Shown here piece by piece: positions 1 through 9,971 of a stretch of DNA of 64,000 nt. Source of the stretch: Pythium myriotylum (lineage: Eukaryota > Oomycota > Peronosporomycetes > Pythiales > Pythiaceae); NCBI GenBank assembly GCA_023091665.1, contig JALJCQ010000001.1, positions 62,001 through 126,000 on the forward strand, given 5' to 3'. Numbering within the stretch: position 1 is the stretch's first letter; the number at the start of each line of letters is the position of its first letter. The translations under genes were made by a program, and so were the position numbers. The notes beneath the pieces were generated by a model, which made no database searches, was not told where the DNA came from, and worked only from the letters and a program-made list of their open reading frames with translations.

Positions 1-111
1 CACCGCCGCATCGCGCGCCTCGCACTGCTGCGCTCGCGCCACCAAGAGCTCGCCTTCCTCGAGAAAGGCGGCGTAGCTCCACATACTGTCACTACGAGCA
101 GCTCCCCCTGA
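1..111 (+). CDS. 3' end of an unidentified gene (partial)
   Basis: Frame 1 is open from the window edge to a TGA at 109-111, giving 36 residues rich in Arg, Leu and Ala with the GC-rich third positions of the neighbouring genes. It could be the last exon of a gene beginning left of the window. No domain is visible, and the piece is short enough that chance cannot be excluded. Confidence 0.35.
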   Translation, partial: HRRIARLALLRSRHQELAFLEKGGVAPHTVTTSSSP

Positions 112-201
112 TCACTGACCACGTCAAGTGGTCCACATGGCCAGCATCCTCCTTGAAGAAAACCCTCCCATCGTGCTGCCTGGAAGGCTCCCCTCGTCAT
201 C

Positions 202-1830
202 ATGGACCAGGCCACCGCGCTCGCGTGGCTGCTCTACGCGGCCGTGGGCGTCGTGCTGCTGCTGCTCAGCGCCTTTCTCGTGCTCTACTTCCAGCCGCGC
301 CACGCCGCGGCCTCGTCGCTCCCGGCGCTCGCCGGCGCCGCCTCCATCAGCGCCGCGCCGCTGCAGATCACGTCGCGCTTTGTCAACGTCGTCTGCATCC
401 TCGCGCTCTACTCGGCGCTGCTCTGTCTCTTCATGGCGCCCGTCGACGTCTATCTGCTCGAGAACGCGCTGCCGCACGTGCACGCGAACGCCGACGCGCT
501 GCGCATCATGTACCAGGTCTTCCTCGGCATTCTCGCCGCGTACTCGTTCGTCGGCGCGCCGCTCGTCTACAACTACGCGCGCCAGACCGAGATCGCGCAT
601 ATCACGATGCTCTTCCGCCCCAAGCAGCGCTTCTTCGTCGCGCTCAAACGCACGCTCTGCTTCCTGCTCGGCCTCAGCTTCCTCTTCGTGCTCGCGATCA
701 TGCTGCTGCTCTGCGGCAAGCCGACGTCCTCGGACATTGACTGGCTCAAGCCGCTGCTGCACTTTTCGTCCGATCTCGAGACTTTCTTCCGCCTCGTTGT
801 CGGTATCCTCGTGCTCTCGGGCGTCTACCTCTGGGTCTTTGTCTGTGCGAGAGGCCTCGCGTGCGTGCCGCTCGTCGGGCTGCTCATGGAGGACCACGGC
901 GAAGACGAGAACAAGAACACGTTCGAAGACCTGCTGCGTGAAAACGCCATGGAGACACAGGCTACCGACCAGACCAAAGACACGATCCTCAAGCGATACG
1001 CCGTCGAGCAGCAGCTGAGCAGGCTCGACCAGGAACGGCTCGAGCAGCTCAAGCTGCGGGAGAAGCTGCTGCGCGACCGCAAGGCCGTGCTCGAGGCCAA
1101 TCTGAAGCGCTTCTCGCTCACGAACCGCTGGGGGTGCTGGAAGATTCCAGTCGGAGTCGTGTTGTTGCTGCTGTCGTTGCTGATCCTCGTGTCCGTGCTG
1201 ATCACGAGCGTCGACAAGATGGCGCATTCGAGCTTTGAGAAAGGATTCCTGTTGGACCAGCCAGTGTTCCCGAACCCAATCGACGGGCTGCTCGTGATTG
1301 CCTCACGGTCGTTCCCGCTCGACTACATCCTTTTCGGCGTGCTCTTCCTGTACCTCTTCGCGGTGTCGTTCATTGTGCTCGTACGCCACGGCGTGCGCGT
1401 GCTCTGCTTCCGCCTCGATCGCCTTCAGCCGCGTCTCACGTCCGCCTCGACCATGGCCATCGTCGCGCTCGTGCTCATCTACATCGCGATTGTCGGGCTC
1501 TTTAGCGTGCTCACGCTCGCGCCGCAATACGCCACGTTCGGTCACCAGAGGTACGTGGATCCGAAGACGGGCGTCGTGCTGCCGTGCACGCTCGCCGAGG
1601 CTGCTCGTAGCGAGGCCGACCCGACTGCGCCTCGCCACTGTCGCACCACACAGCTCGCGCACTTCTACAACTCGCTCGCAGTCTCATTCCCCATGTTCGG
1701 TGCTGCATTCTTCGCCGGCCAGCTCGCGTTCGTCCTGGGCTTCTTCCCGTGGCTTTTCCACTCGTACTGCATGGCCAAACCCATCGCTGACCCGGACCCA
1801 AAGACCGTGCGCCTACTCAACGACTTCTAG
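202..1830 (+). CDS. LMBR1/LMBD1-like multi-pass membrane protein
   Basis: Single-exon frame of 542 residues. About nine hydrophobic segments are visible (roughly residues 9-30, 60-82, 105-125, 152-172, 198-222, 315-335, 375-400, 415-440 and 490-515), with a charged coiled-coil loop at about 260-310 between segments 5 and 6. That layout (five TMs, a large cytosolic coiled-coil loop, four TMs) and the segment near FPLDYILFGVLFLYLF are typical of the LMBR1-like family, which includes the lysosomal cobalamin exporter partner LMBRD1 and lipocalin receptors. I lean towards the LMBD1 branch from general resemblance only. The ATG at 202 is taken because the hydrophobic N-terminus starts immediately after it. 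Convergent with the J-protein gene downstream. Confidence 0.75.
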   Translation: MDQATALAWLLYAAVGVVLLLLSAFLVLYFQPRHAAASSLPALAGAASISAAPLQITSRFVNVVCILALYSALLCLFMAPVDVYLLENALPHVHANADALRIMYQVFLGILAAYSFVGAPLVYNYARQTEIAHITMLFRPKQRFFVALKRTLCFLLGLSFLFVLAIMLLLCGKPTSSDIDWLKPLLHFSSDLETFFRLVVGILVLSGVYLWVFVCARGLACVPLVGLLMEDHGEDENKNTFEDLLRENAMETQATDQTKDTILKRYAVEQQLSRLDQERLEQLKLREKLLRDRKAVLEANLKRFSLTNRWGCWKIPVGVVLLLLSLLILVSVLITSVDKMAHSSFEKGFLLDQPVFPNPIDGLLVIASRSFPLDYILFGVLFLYLFAVSFIVLVRHGVRVLCFRLDRLQPRLTSASTMAIVALVLIYIAIVGLFSVLTLAPQYATFGHQRYVDPKTGVVLPCTLAEAARSEADPTAPRHCRTTQLAHFYNSLAVSFPMFGAAFFAGQLAFVLGFFPWLFHSYCMAKPIADPDPKTVRLLNDF

Positions 1831-1924
1831 CCGGCTGTAGTCGGGAGGTTGTGGGTTCCTTCATATATCTTCTATGTAAACTTTGTCCATTCGATTGCTG
1901 GCTTTGTGATAACTACTACTACTA

Positions 1925-3169
1925 CTACTTGGACGTCGATTCGGTGGACGAGCGGTTGTCGTCTTTATTGTTGAAAAAGCGGTTCGAGAAGCCGCCGAAG
2001 ATTGACTTGACGCCGTCCGCACTCGTACTCGCGGATCGCCGAGCGTCCATCGAGCCAGGAGCACCACCGCCATTACTGGAGCCGACTGAGAGCGTCGCAG
2101 TCGGATCGCAGCCCTGCAGGAAGTTCTCGTACGCCACGTCGCGTGCACTCAATAGCTCATCCGTGCGCTTCTGTCGCGCCTCTACCTTGGCCGAGGCCTC
2201 CTCGAAGGCCTTGCGCGCCGCGACGTACTCCTTTTGCAAAGCGTCGAGCTCGAGCTTGATGCCCACGAGCTCTCGCTCGTTCGTCTGGATCGCACTCAGC
2301 CCGGCCGCGTTGTCGTCCATCTTGAGGCATTTGATCGAGTACTTGACGGCCGAGAGCCAGTTGTCGCCGTAGACGCAGAACAAGTGGTCGCCCTGCTCGA
2401 GCGCGATCGTGCGCTTGACCTCGAAGGTGGAGAGCTTGCTGAAGAGCTCGGGCAGGTCCGAGTCGTTGTTCAGATGCATCGGCCACGTCTCGTGGAGATC
2501 CATGAGCTCGACGTTGCTCGAGAGGAACATGTCGGCAGCCGTGCACTTGGGCTTCTTCAGGCTCTCCTGGACCATTCGCACGGCTCCCGACGAGTCAAAA
2601 AGCACGAGCTTGAACTTGGACTTGGACGCCGAGCGGCACATGAGCACGACCGACTCGCGCTCGCGCTCGACTGTGAACCGGTAGAAGTGCGCGTCCTGCT
2701 TGTCCACACGCGCGTTTCGCTCGACGCCGAAGGGCAGCGGCGTCACAGTCGCCTTTTGTGTCGCGTTGTTGCGCTCGTCGCAGAGATCGCGCGCCGCCGA
2801 GAGCACCGACTGCGAGATCTGCGTCGGAATAGGTAGTCCGATCTTGGTGAAGAGCGCGCCGACGACGCGTCCAAAGCCGCCCATGGACTCGACGTCGACG
2901 CTCTCAAACTCAATGTCCTTGCCCGACTCGCGCGCGAGATCGTACTGGCGGCGCTTGTTCGGGTCGCTCAGCACGGCGTAGGCCGTGGAGACCTGCTTGA
3001 ACTTGTCGGCGGCTTCTTCGTTGCCGGCATTGCGATCCGGATGGTACTTGAGCGCGAGCTTGCGGTAGGCCGTCTTGATCTCGAGCTCGGACGCCGCCTT
3101 CTCCACGCCCAGCACCTCGTAGTAGTTGAAGTTCTCTTCGGGCGCCGCGGCCACGGGCGCGCTGCTCAT
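1925..3169 (-). CDS. ARG1-like DnaJ (J-domain) protein
   Basis: 414 residues from ATG at 3169. A J domain lies at about residues 13-80 ([13 protein letters not shown]..., HPD motif in KYHPDRNAG). The rest is not the usual Gly/Phe and zinc-finger arrangement of DnaJ. It has a middle region with [16 protein letters not shown], a [11 protein letters not shown] block and a C-terminal coiled coil (about 325-375), followed by a Ser/Gly-rich tail. As I recall the plant family, this matches the ARG1/ARL type J proteins (gravity response co-chaperones). The frame stays open upstream to 3400 with another ATG at 3280 that would add a 37-residue basic, mitochondrial-looking leader. I prefer 3169 because the J domain then starts near the N-terminus as in the family. 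The protein presumably stimulates an Hsp70 ATPase. Confidence 0.85.
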   Translation of the reverse strand: MSSAPVAAAPEENFNYYEVLGVEKAASELEIKTAYRKLALKYHPDRNAGNEEAADKFKQVSTAYAVLSDPNKRRQYDLARESGKDIEFESVDVESMGGFGRVVGALFTKIGLPIPTQISQSVLSAARDLCDERNNATQKATVTPLPFGVERNARVDKQDAHFYRFTVERERESVVLMCRSASKSKFKLVLFDSSGAVRMVQESLKKPKCTAADMFLSSNVELMDLHETWPMHLNNDSDLPELFSKLSTFEVKRTIALEQGDHLFCVYGDNWLSAVKYSIKCLKMDDNAAGLSAIQTNERELVGIKLELDALQKEYVAARKAFEEASAKVEARQKRTDELLSARDVAYENFLQGCDPTATLSVGSSNGGGAPGSMDARRSASTSADGVKSIFGGFSNRFFNNKDDNRSSTESTSK

Positions 3170-3773
3170 GTTGCGAAGGGAGCGAGAGCTGTGAGGGGGC
3201 GAGAGAGAGAAACCTCGCGCTCGAGTCGAGGGAAGAGGTGGCAGTGCGGCGTTACCTGCACTTCTCCCAGTCAGTCCCATACAGTGTGGGTGAGAAACTC
3301 GCTTAAATACGAGTCTTTTCGCAGAAAGAGGTGAGACGTAGTAGCATGGTTCCGAAAAGAGGTGAGCTTTTGCCGATCGTCGAAGTTGACGTGAAGCCAT
3401 GTCAGTCTGCGCCGTTGGATTGCCTCAACATCAACCAAGGGAAATGGGTGGATCACGAGACGAACATTGGAGTACATGCATTTGCTCGTATATCAAAAAA
3501 GGCCAACGCGCACGTCTCCGCGCGCCGCTGGTTCTTTAACCTTACCACCGATTTCCCTCTCCTCCCGCCTTCTTGTGTCTGTCTTTGTCGTCAATTCCTC
3601 TCCTCTCGCAGGCACACCACCGGCACAAAGCCGCAACTCTGCAGCTGGCAGCGGCCGGGCGGACACTGTCTTTTCCCTATAGCTGTATTGAGCCACCACG
3701 ACGCCGATCGTACGCTTGCGTACCACACTCGCGTGCGCGTGTGCTCAGAACTACAACGCGACGATCGCGGTGC
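3170..3773. other. Intergenic: 5' leader of J-protein gene and 3' region of eIF4A gene
   Basis: Both flanking genes are on the minus strand. The first 230 bases next to the J protein stay open in its frame (see that entry). I see no domain-bearing frame, RNA gene or repeat in the rest. Confidence 0.4.
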
Positions 3774-5071
3774 TTAGATGAGGTCGGCGACGTTCATCGG
3801 CATCTCCTCGATCTGCGTGTTGTAGAACTGCTCGATATCGCGCAGGTATCGGACATCGTTGTGCGTCAGGAAGTTGATGGCCACACCCTTACGACCGAAA
3901 CGACCCGAACGACCGATACGGTGGATGTAGTTCTCACGGTTGGTCGGCAAGTCGTAGTTGATGACGAGCGACACCTGCTGCACATCGATACCACGAGCGA
4001 GCAAATCCGTCGTGATCAACACACGCGACGAGCCACTGCGGAACTCGCGCATGATAATGTCACGCTCGCGCTGCTCCATGTCACCGTGCATGGCCGAGAC
4101 GGTAAAGTCCTTCGACTGCATCTTCTCGGTGAGCCAGTCGACCTTTCGGCGCGTGTTACAGTAGATGATGGCCTGTGTGATCGTGAGCGTCTCGTAGAGA
4201 TCGCAGAGCGTGTCGAACTTCCACTCCTCGCGGTCGATGGCGATGAAGAACTGCTTGATACCTTCAAGCGTCAATTCGTCGCGCTTGACGAGAATGCGGA
4301 TCGGCTCGCGCATGAAGCGGTGGGTCACTTCGAGCACGTCGAGCGGCATGGTCGCCGAGAACAGAGCGACCTGCACCTTCTCTGGGAGGAATCGGAAGAC
4401 CTCGTAGATCTGGTCCTTGAAGCCACGCGAGAGCATCTCATCGGCCTCATCGAGCACGAAGAGCTTGACCTCGTCCGTGCGGAGCGCGCGGCGGTTGATC
4501 ATATCGCCGACACGGCCGGGCGTACCGACGACAATGTGGACACCCTGCTGGAGCGTGCGGATGTCGTCGCGCACCGCGGTACCGCCGACGCAGGCGTGGA
4601 CCTGGACGCTCATGTAGTCGCCGATCGCGACAATGACCTTGACGATCTGCTGCGCCAACTCACGCGTGGGCGCGAGGATCAGCGCCTGGGTCTCCTTGAG
4701 CGCGACGTCGATCTTCTGGAGGATCGAGACCGTGAACGTCGCGGTCTTGCCCGTACCGGACTGGGCCTGCGCGATGACGTCGTGGCCGAGCAGGATCGGC
4801 TTGACCGCGCGCTGCTGGATGGCCGACGGCTTCTCGAAACCGTAGGCGTAGATGCCGCGCAGCAAGTCCTCGCGCAGCTCCATGCCGTCAAAGCTCTCGA
4901 TCACTTCGTCCCAGTTGGTCTCAATGTCGCCGTCGGCGATCGGGATCGCGCCTTCCTGCTGCTCGTGGTCGCTGCATCCACACCGCGCGACGTCAGCTTC
5001 TCGCTCGCGACCAAAACACCACACAAACAAAAGAAAAGAGAAAAAACGCACCGGTGCTCGTCGTCGGCCAT
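3774..5071 (-). CDS. Eukaryotic initiation factor 4A (DEAD-box RNA helicase)
   Basis: Two exons: 5052-5071 (ATG, 20 nt) and 3774-4971, with an 80-nt intron 4972-5051 (donor GTGCGT, acceptor TGCAG, branch-like CTGAC). The spliced protein is 405 residues, the usual eIF4A length. It carries the complete motif set: AQSGTGKT (I), PTRELAQQ (Ia), GG and TPGR (Ib), DEAD (II), SAT (III), an IIYCNTRRK block, ARGID (V) and HRIGRSGR (VI). The N-terminal [29 protein letters not shown] holds the Q motif. It unwinds 5' UTR structure as part of the eIF4F cap complex in the cytosol. Without the intron, the frame continues into unlikely sequence upstream of residue 8, which is why the tiny first exon was sought. 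Confidence 0.96.
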
Positions 5072-5447
5072 GGTGTCTGGGGCGTTCGGGGGGTTCCTTG
5101 GGGGGGGGGGGGGGGGGCTTTCTTCGGGTTCTCGGTCACTTTCAATCGAGCGAATGGGAGGTCCGAGCGAGTGGCTGGTCGAAGAGCTCTCTCCAGGCCA
5201 GGGTGGGGCCGTTCACTTGCTTTTTGTATACCGCTACCAAAGGACTGGTGGGGCAGTCGACCATCACTCTGCCCGCCGCACGCTCTTCTGAGCAGCTCTT
5301 TTGAATTGAGGGAAGAGGAAGGGTGCAATTCAATATCGTGTGGACCACTTCCGCGTCATGTAGTCCACACAAGTAGATCTTTGCCCCCCCAAACGAGGGA
5401 CCTGGGTGGGTCCAACAAGGGACCAGCTACCCACCAGCGACGAGCGA
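5072..5447. promoter_or_regulatory. Divergent promoter region of eIF4A and importin genes with an 18-G run
   Basis: 376 bases lie between the eIF4A ATG (minus) and the importin ATG (plus), so both promoters must sit here. It contains an uninterrupted run of 18 G at 5100-5117, close to the eIF4A start. No further coding signal is seen. Confidence 0.5.
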
Positions 5448-8400
5448 ATGGAGCCCTCGCGCGCCGACGTGCTCGCGCTCTGCGCCTCGAGCCTCGCGGC
5501 GCCGGCGCCGCTGCGCGCCGAGGCCGAGCGCCAGCTCGCCGCGCTGCAGCAGAGCGCGCTCTCGGCGGCCACGGTGCGCGCGCTCTGCGAGCAGGTGCTC
5601 GTGCTGCCCAATGAGCCGCCGCCGTCGTGCGCCGACGCCGACGTGCGGCTGCTCGCCTGCATCTGGCTCAAGCACTTTGCCAAGCGCAATTGGAAGGCCA
5701 CGCGCGCGTGGACCGAGGACGAGCGGGCGCAGCTGCGCCGCGTGCTGCTGCTCGCGGCGCTCCACGAGCCGGCGCCCAACGTCGCGCTGCAGCTCGCGCT
5801 CGTGGTCGCGACCGTCGCGCGCGGCGACTTTCCGGCGCAATGGCCCTTTGAGCAGCTCTTCCCGCCCGTGATGCAGCCGCTGCAGAGCTTTGAAGCCACG
5901 CCGCTGCTGCGCCGCCGCCGGTGCGTCGATGTGACCTACCGACTCACCAAGGAACTCGCGACGAGACGACTCATGGTCCACCGCAAGCAGTTTGCCATGC
6001 TCGGCGTCGAGCTGCTGCCACTCGCGCTGCAGCACTGGCGCGCCACGGCGCACGGCGTCGACGCCTCGGCCAGCGACGACCACCTCGGCATGCTGCTCAC
6101 CAACACCAAGCTGCTCTCGACGCTGCTGCTCAACGCCTTCCGCGACCTCGCCATGCTCCAGAACGGAGAGCTCGTGCAGACCACGCTCGTGCAGTTCTAC
6201 GAACAGCTCGAGCGATTGATCTCGCTGCGCGTGGCCAGCAAGAGCGAGCTGCTCGACAAGATCTGCTTCCGCATGGCCGCTCTCGTCGTCGGCGTGCAGA
6301 AGGCGTACCCGGTCGAGTTCCGAGGCTACCTCGCGCCGTTCCTCTCGCTCTTCTGGAACGTGCTCACGGTGCCCGTGGAAGCTGCCGGCTCCCAGATCAC
6401 GCTGCCCAAGCGGCTCCAGATCGAGGCGCTCCAGTTCTTCTCCAACGTCATCAGCTGCCGCCTCTACAAGAGCGAGTCGCTGTCGTCCGAACACACGGGC
6501 GAGAGCTCGTCCATCGTGTGCAAGGTCATCACGGCCACGGGTGACGTGAACCTCACGGACGCCATGGTGCTCGAGGCGCAGGCCGCTGTCGACGCGTTCT
6601 TCGCCGACGCGCAGCCCACGAGTCGACTCGAACGGCTGCTCCACCTCGTCGTTATGCACTACATGAAGCTCCACGCGAGCGAGCTCGAGGAATGGCAGAG
6701 CGACCCCGAGGCCTTTGTGATCCTCGACGAGAGCCTCACGGCGCAGGAATCAGTGCGAGCCTGCGCCGAAGATCTCTTCCTCACGCTGCTGCAGACTTTC
6801 CCACAGCAAACGATCCCCGTGCTCACGCAGCTCACGTCGGCCACAGCGACCTGGCTCGGTGAAGTCATCGCCTCGGGCGTGCAGACGCGGATCCTGGACA
6901 TCGACGCCGTGTTGCTCGCCATCGGTCTCGGGTGCTACGATCTCCACGAGTGTTTCGAGTTCGAGCCGTGGTTCCTCACCAACCTCGTGCCGCTGCTCGT
7001 CTCCGGGACGTCGGCAGGCAGTGTCGACGGCGTGCCCGTGCTCAAGTACCGCATCGTGTGGCTTGTGAGCTGCTGGCTCGCGCAGCTCTCAGCCTCCATC
7101 CGCACGCCGCTTTACGATGCGCTGCTCAACGTCTCGGCTTTCTTCCAGTCGCCGGACGCTGACGCAGCGCTCAAGCTGCGCATCGTGCAGACACTCGAGT
7201 CCATGGTCAACGACTGGGGGTTCGAGCGCCACGTCTTTTCTCCATTCCTGCCGCGCGCGCTCGAGTGTCTCTACTCGTTCTTCCCACAGACCCACGAGTC
7301 CGAGAGCAAGATGAAGGTGCTCGGCTGTCTCGAGGCCATCCTCCAGGCTTGCGGCGCCGACGTCGTCAGCGTGAGCGAGCAGATCAGCGCGCCCCTGCCG
7401 ACCATGTGGAACGCCGGCGGCGAGGCTGAGAACCTCGTGCGTGGCAAGATCCTGCAGCTGCTGGCCAAGCTGCTGAGCTGCGTGCGCGAGTGCGAGCCCG
7501 TCATCGTGCAGCAGTACGCGGCGCAAATCCAAACGCTCCACGCCATGTGCTTGCAAGTCGTGCGTTTCGCGACCGACGTGAGCAACCCGGACGAGGTCTT
7601 CCTCATGGAAAGCGGGCTCGAGCTCTGGACCGAGACGCTCGAGATCTCGCCGACATACTCGGAGGAACTGCACACGCTCTTCGCCAACGCGCTGCGGCTC
7701 ATGGACCGCGACTACGAGCACGTCAAGCTCGTGCTTTCGCTACTCGAGCTCTACGTCAAGCTGGGCGGCGGCCACTTCTGGCAGTCCTACCACGCCGGCG
7801 TCGCCTCGCTACTGGGCGAGCTCGTGGGCAGCGTCAAGGCCGAGGCCTCGATCCAGATCGGGCGCACCGTTGAGCTGCTCGTGGCGTCGTTCCCGTCGGA
7901 CCAGCTCGTGGCCGTGACCCCAGCGATCAAGCTCATGATGGAGGCGTGCGTGGCCTACACGCGACGCCACGAAGCCGCAGATCCTCGTCGCGACGTCGAG
8001 CCTGAAGGCGTCGTGGTCGCGTACCTGAGCGTGCTGGCTCGGCTCTTGCTGCAGCATCTCGAGTTCGCGGTCGTCCATGTGCTCGCGAGCGACGTCGCGG
8101 CGCTCGTGGCGTTGCTCGATCTCATGCTTGACAAGTTTTTCGCGGTTGTCGCGTCGTCCATGACGCTGCGGAGACGGAAAGTCTGGGCGCTCGGGCTGCT
8201 GGCCGTGCTGGATCTCATCGAAGAGCCGATCCTCGAGCGTCTGGGCCCGATCCTCGAGGCGAGCGTAGACATTCTGGACGAAGAGCGCGAGCTCAAAGAC
8301 GCCAAGACCACCAACGGCGACGAGGACGGCGACGAAGACGAGCGTGAGCTCGAGGCCTCGGGCGGGGCCTACCGTGCGTACAAGAGCCACCGCCGGAAGC

Positions 8401-8567
8401 GCCAGGAGCAGGTCGAGAGCGAGACGGGCGACGCCGCGATCGCTGCAGCCGATCTGCGCGAGCTCGCACGCGCCAAGCTCGCGGCCATCAACGCCAAGCT
8501 GGGCGACGCTGTCTTCCACCAGCTCGTGCAGACCGTGGACACGTCGGTCGTGGCCAAGCTGCAGTGA
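5448..8567 (+). CDS. Importin-beta family karyopherin, importin-11-like
   Basis: Single exon, 1039 residues from ATG 5448 (an in-frame GTG further upstream was ignored). The N-terminus has an importin-beta N-terminal arrangement: a helical start rich in Ala/Leu, then RLLACIWLKHFAKRNWKA, resembling the usual LKNxIxxxW block. The whole protein is a string of amphipathic HEAT-like helices. The segment CVDVTYRLTKELATRRL resembles what I recall of importin-11/Kap120. An acidic insert (about residues 945-970, DGDEDGDEDERELE) precedes the C-terminal helices. It probably carries cargo through nuclear pores with RanGTP. The assignment to the importin-11 branch is from memory; membership in the karyopherin family is firmer. 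Confidence 0.82.
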   Translation: MEPSRADVLALCASSLAAPAPLRAEAERQLAALQQSALSAATVRALCEQVLVLPNEPPPSCADADVRLLACIWLKHFAKRNWKATRAWTEDERAQLRRVLLLAALHEPAPNVALQLALVVATVARGDFPAQWPFEQLFPPVMQPLQSFEATPLLRRRRCVDVTYRLTKELATRRLMVHRKQFAMLGVELLPLALQHWRATAHGVDASASDDHLGMLLTNTKLLSTLLLNAFRDLAMLQNGELVQTTLVQFYEQLERLISLRVASKSELLDKICFRMAALVVGVQKAYPVEFRGYLAPFLSLFWNVLTVPVEAAGSQITLPKRLQIEALQFFSNVISCRLYKSESLSSEHTGESSSIVCKVITATGDVNLTDAMVLEAQAAVDAFFADAQPTSRLERLLHLVVMHYMKLHASELEEWQSDPEAFVILDESLTAQESVRACAEDLFLTLLQTFPQQTIPVLTQLTSATATWLGEVIASGVQTRILDIDAVLLAIGLGCYDLHECFEFEPWFLTNLVPLLVSGTSAGSVDGVPVLKYRIVWLVSCWLAQLSASIRTPLYDALLNVSAFFQSPDADAALKLRIVQTLESMVNDWGFERHVFSPFLPRALECLYSFFPQTHESESKMKVLGCLEAILQACGADVVSVSEQISAPLPTMWNAGGEAENLVRGKILQLLAKLLSCVRECEPVIVQQYAAQIQTLHAMCLQVVRFATDVSNPDEVFLMESGLELWTETLEISPTYSEELHTLFANALRLMDRDYEHVKLVLSLLELYVKLGGGHFWQSYHAGVASLLGELVGSVKAEASIQIGRTVELLVASFPSDQLVAVTPAIKLMMEACVAYTRRHEAADPRRDVEPEGVVVAYLSVLARLLLQHLEFAVVHVLASDVAALVALLDLMLDKFFAVVASSMTLRRRKVWALGLLAVLDLIEEPILERLGPILEASVDILDEERELKDAKTTNGDEDGDEDERELEASGGAYRAYKSHRRKRQEQVESETGDAAIAAADLRELARAKLAAINAKLGDAVFHQLVQTVDTSVVAKLQ

Positions 8568-8697
8568 TCGAGCGAGCGAGCTCTCGAGGTCCATTTTAGA
8601 GTCGATAGCGATAGACAACAGACGTATATAAATGAATGCTTTTCTTTCTTTCCTTCCGTGGGCTTGCTATTCAATGGTTGGCTCCGATCGACTAGCC

Positions 8698-9624
8698 TCA
8701 GGACATGATGAAGTGGAGCCCGAGGCGCTGGGTCCTCGGCGACTCGGCCTCGACCTCGTGCTTGATCTCTTGCTTGATGAGCTCGTCCTCGTCATTCTCC
8801 TCGTCATTCTCTTCACGTTCCTCCTCCTCGTCTTCGTCGCTGGCCGGCAGCTCGCCCAGATGGCTCGAGTGCTTGATGAGCGCTCTCTTGAGCACGGCGG
8901 CCGTGACAAAAGGATCCCGCAGCACGGCGCCGAGTCCGGCCGTGAAGTCGACCGTGAAGTCCTGTCGGATGACCTGGATCTTGGAGTCAAAGACAAACTC
9001 GGTGCACGTCGTGTACTCGACCTGCTTGCCCACGAGCGCCTGCGCGAGCGCGTCGTCCGCGAGCACGTGCGGGAAGACGTTCTCGAGCGTGGCGCGGCTG
9101 AGCGTGACCGTGAGTTTGCCCGTGGCCTTGACGATCGGCGAGTCGGTCTCTTGTCCGAAGACGCGGCTCTCGAGCAGCTCGACGCCGAGCGCCGAGTGGT
9201 ACCGCGAGTACCGTCGCCACTGCTCGAGCACGGCGTCGATGCCGACGCCGCCGCCGCACTCGACGAGCGGGTCCATGAACGCGCGCAGAAAGCTCACTTG
9301 GATCTCGTAGCACTTGCGCACGTGCTCGCCGGCGTGCGGGTCGTGGAGCCCGTGCCGGAACATGGCGTAGTACTGCTCGACGGCCTTGCGCACCGAGTGC
9401 GTGAGCAGCTGCCGGTCGTGGTGGAGCTTGCTCTCGAGCAGCGCGCGCGCCTGCTTGAGGCGCTCGACGCTCTCGCGCAGGTTGTTGATGTCGAGCCGCA
9501 GATTGTACTCGGCCGAGCCTTTCTTGTCGCGGTAGCGGCGCTGGCTGATGCGGCACTGCTTGCGGCGGCGCTCGGTGCGGTCGGCCGACGAGAGCGGCGC
9601 GTCGGCGAGGCGGCGCTTGAGCAT
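8698..9624 (-). CDS. bZIP transcription factor with Cys replacing the invariant Asn
   Basis: 308 residues from ATG 9624. The basic region at residues 16-36 reads ERRRKQCRISQRRYRDKK, so the canonical N-x7-R is here C24-x7-R32. It is followed by a leucine-type zipper (about 40-80: L/I spaced through YNLRLDINNLRESVERLKQARALLESKL). Cys at this position is a described feature of a large oomycete-specific bZIP class. The C-terminal 200 residues form an undescribed globular region (about 95-245), then an acidic Glu/Asp stretch and a short basic tail. Nuclear; DNA target unknown and probably not the standard bZIP half-site. Shares a divergent upstream region with the ELM2-SANT-PHD gene. Confidence 0.88.
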   Translation of the reverse strand: MLKRRLADAPLSSADRTERRRKQCRISQRRYRDKKGSAEYNLRLDINNLRESVERLKQARALLESKLHHDRQLLTHSVRKAVEQYYAMFRHGLHDPHAGEHVRKCYEIQVSFLRAFMDPLVECGGGVGIDAVLEQWRRYSRYHSALGVELLESRVFGQETDSPIVKATGKLTVTLSRATLENVFPHVLADDALAQALVGKQVEYTTCTEFVFDSKIQVIRQDFTVDFTAGLGAVLRDPFVTAAVLKRALIKHSSHLGELPASDEDEEEEREENDEENDEDELIKQEIKHEVEAESPRTQRLGLHFIMS

Positions 9625-9971
9625 GGAGAGAGCGAGCGAGAGATGAGGAGCGAGAGAGAGATGAGGAATATATGGGGAGGCACCGAGCGCACGACCGGGA
9701 AGGGTACTGAAATAGCAGACGATAAATTCCCGAAACAGAGAAGTGGAAGCGGGAGGAGCGTTAGCTTTCGCTAATCTCTCCAGTTTCCAGAGATCCAGTT
9801 GACAGAAGGAAAAGTATAAAGTGTGAGAGGTCGACGCTGACGTGCTTTTGTGCACACAAAGGACAACCTGACCCAAACATACGGTGTATTCTGTGAGAAT
9901 ACGGTATTTTGGACATCCTCCTCCAACAAGAAGGGGAACGTTCACCTAGTGCGACACTTTAGACCGCGGCC
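9625..9971. promoter_or_regulatory. Divergent upstream region between bZIP and ELM2-SANT-PHD genes
   Basis: 347 bases between two opposite ATGs. It has GA-rich simple sequence next to the bZIP gene (9640-9670) and AT-richer sequence towards 9900. No gene is visible. Confidence 0.45.

Noticed and set aside
124..1227. Long minus-strand open frame opposite the LMBR1-like gene
   Set aside because: Composition is dominated by Arg, Glu and Gln typical of antisense shadows in GC-rich DNA; the plus strand has a clear membrane protein.
3280..3400. Mitochondrial leader for the J protein
   Set aside because: The frame is open and basic, but ARG1-type proteins start near the J domain. Left as an alternative start only.
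3573..5291. 572-residue plus-strand frame over eIF4A
   Set aside because: Antisense shadow of the eIF4A exon with its complete helicase motifs.
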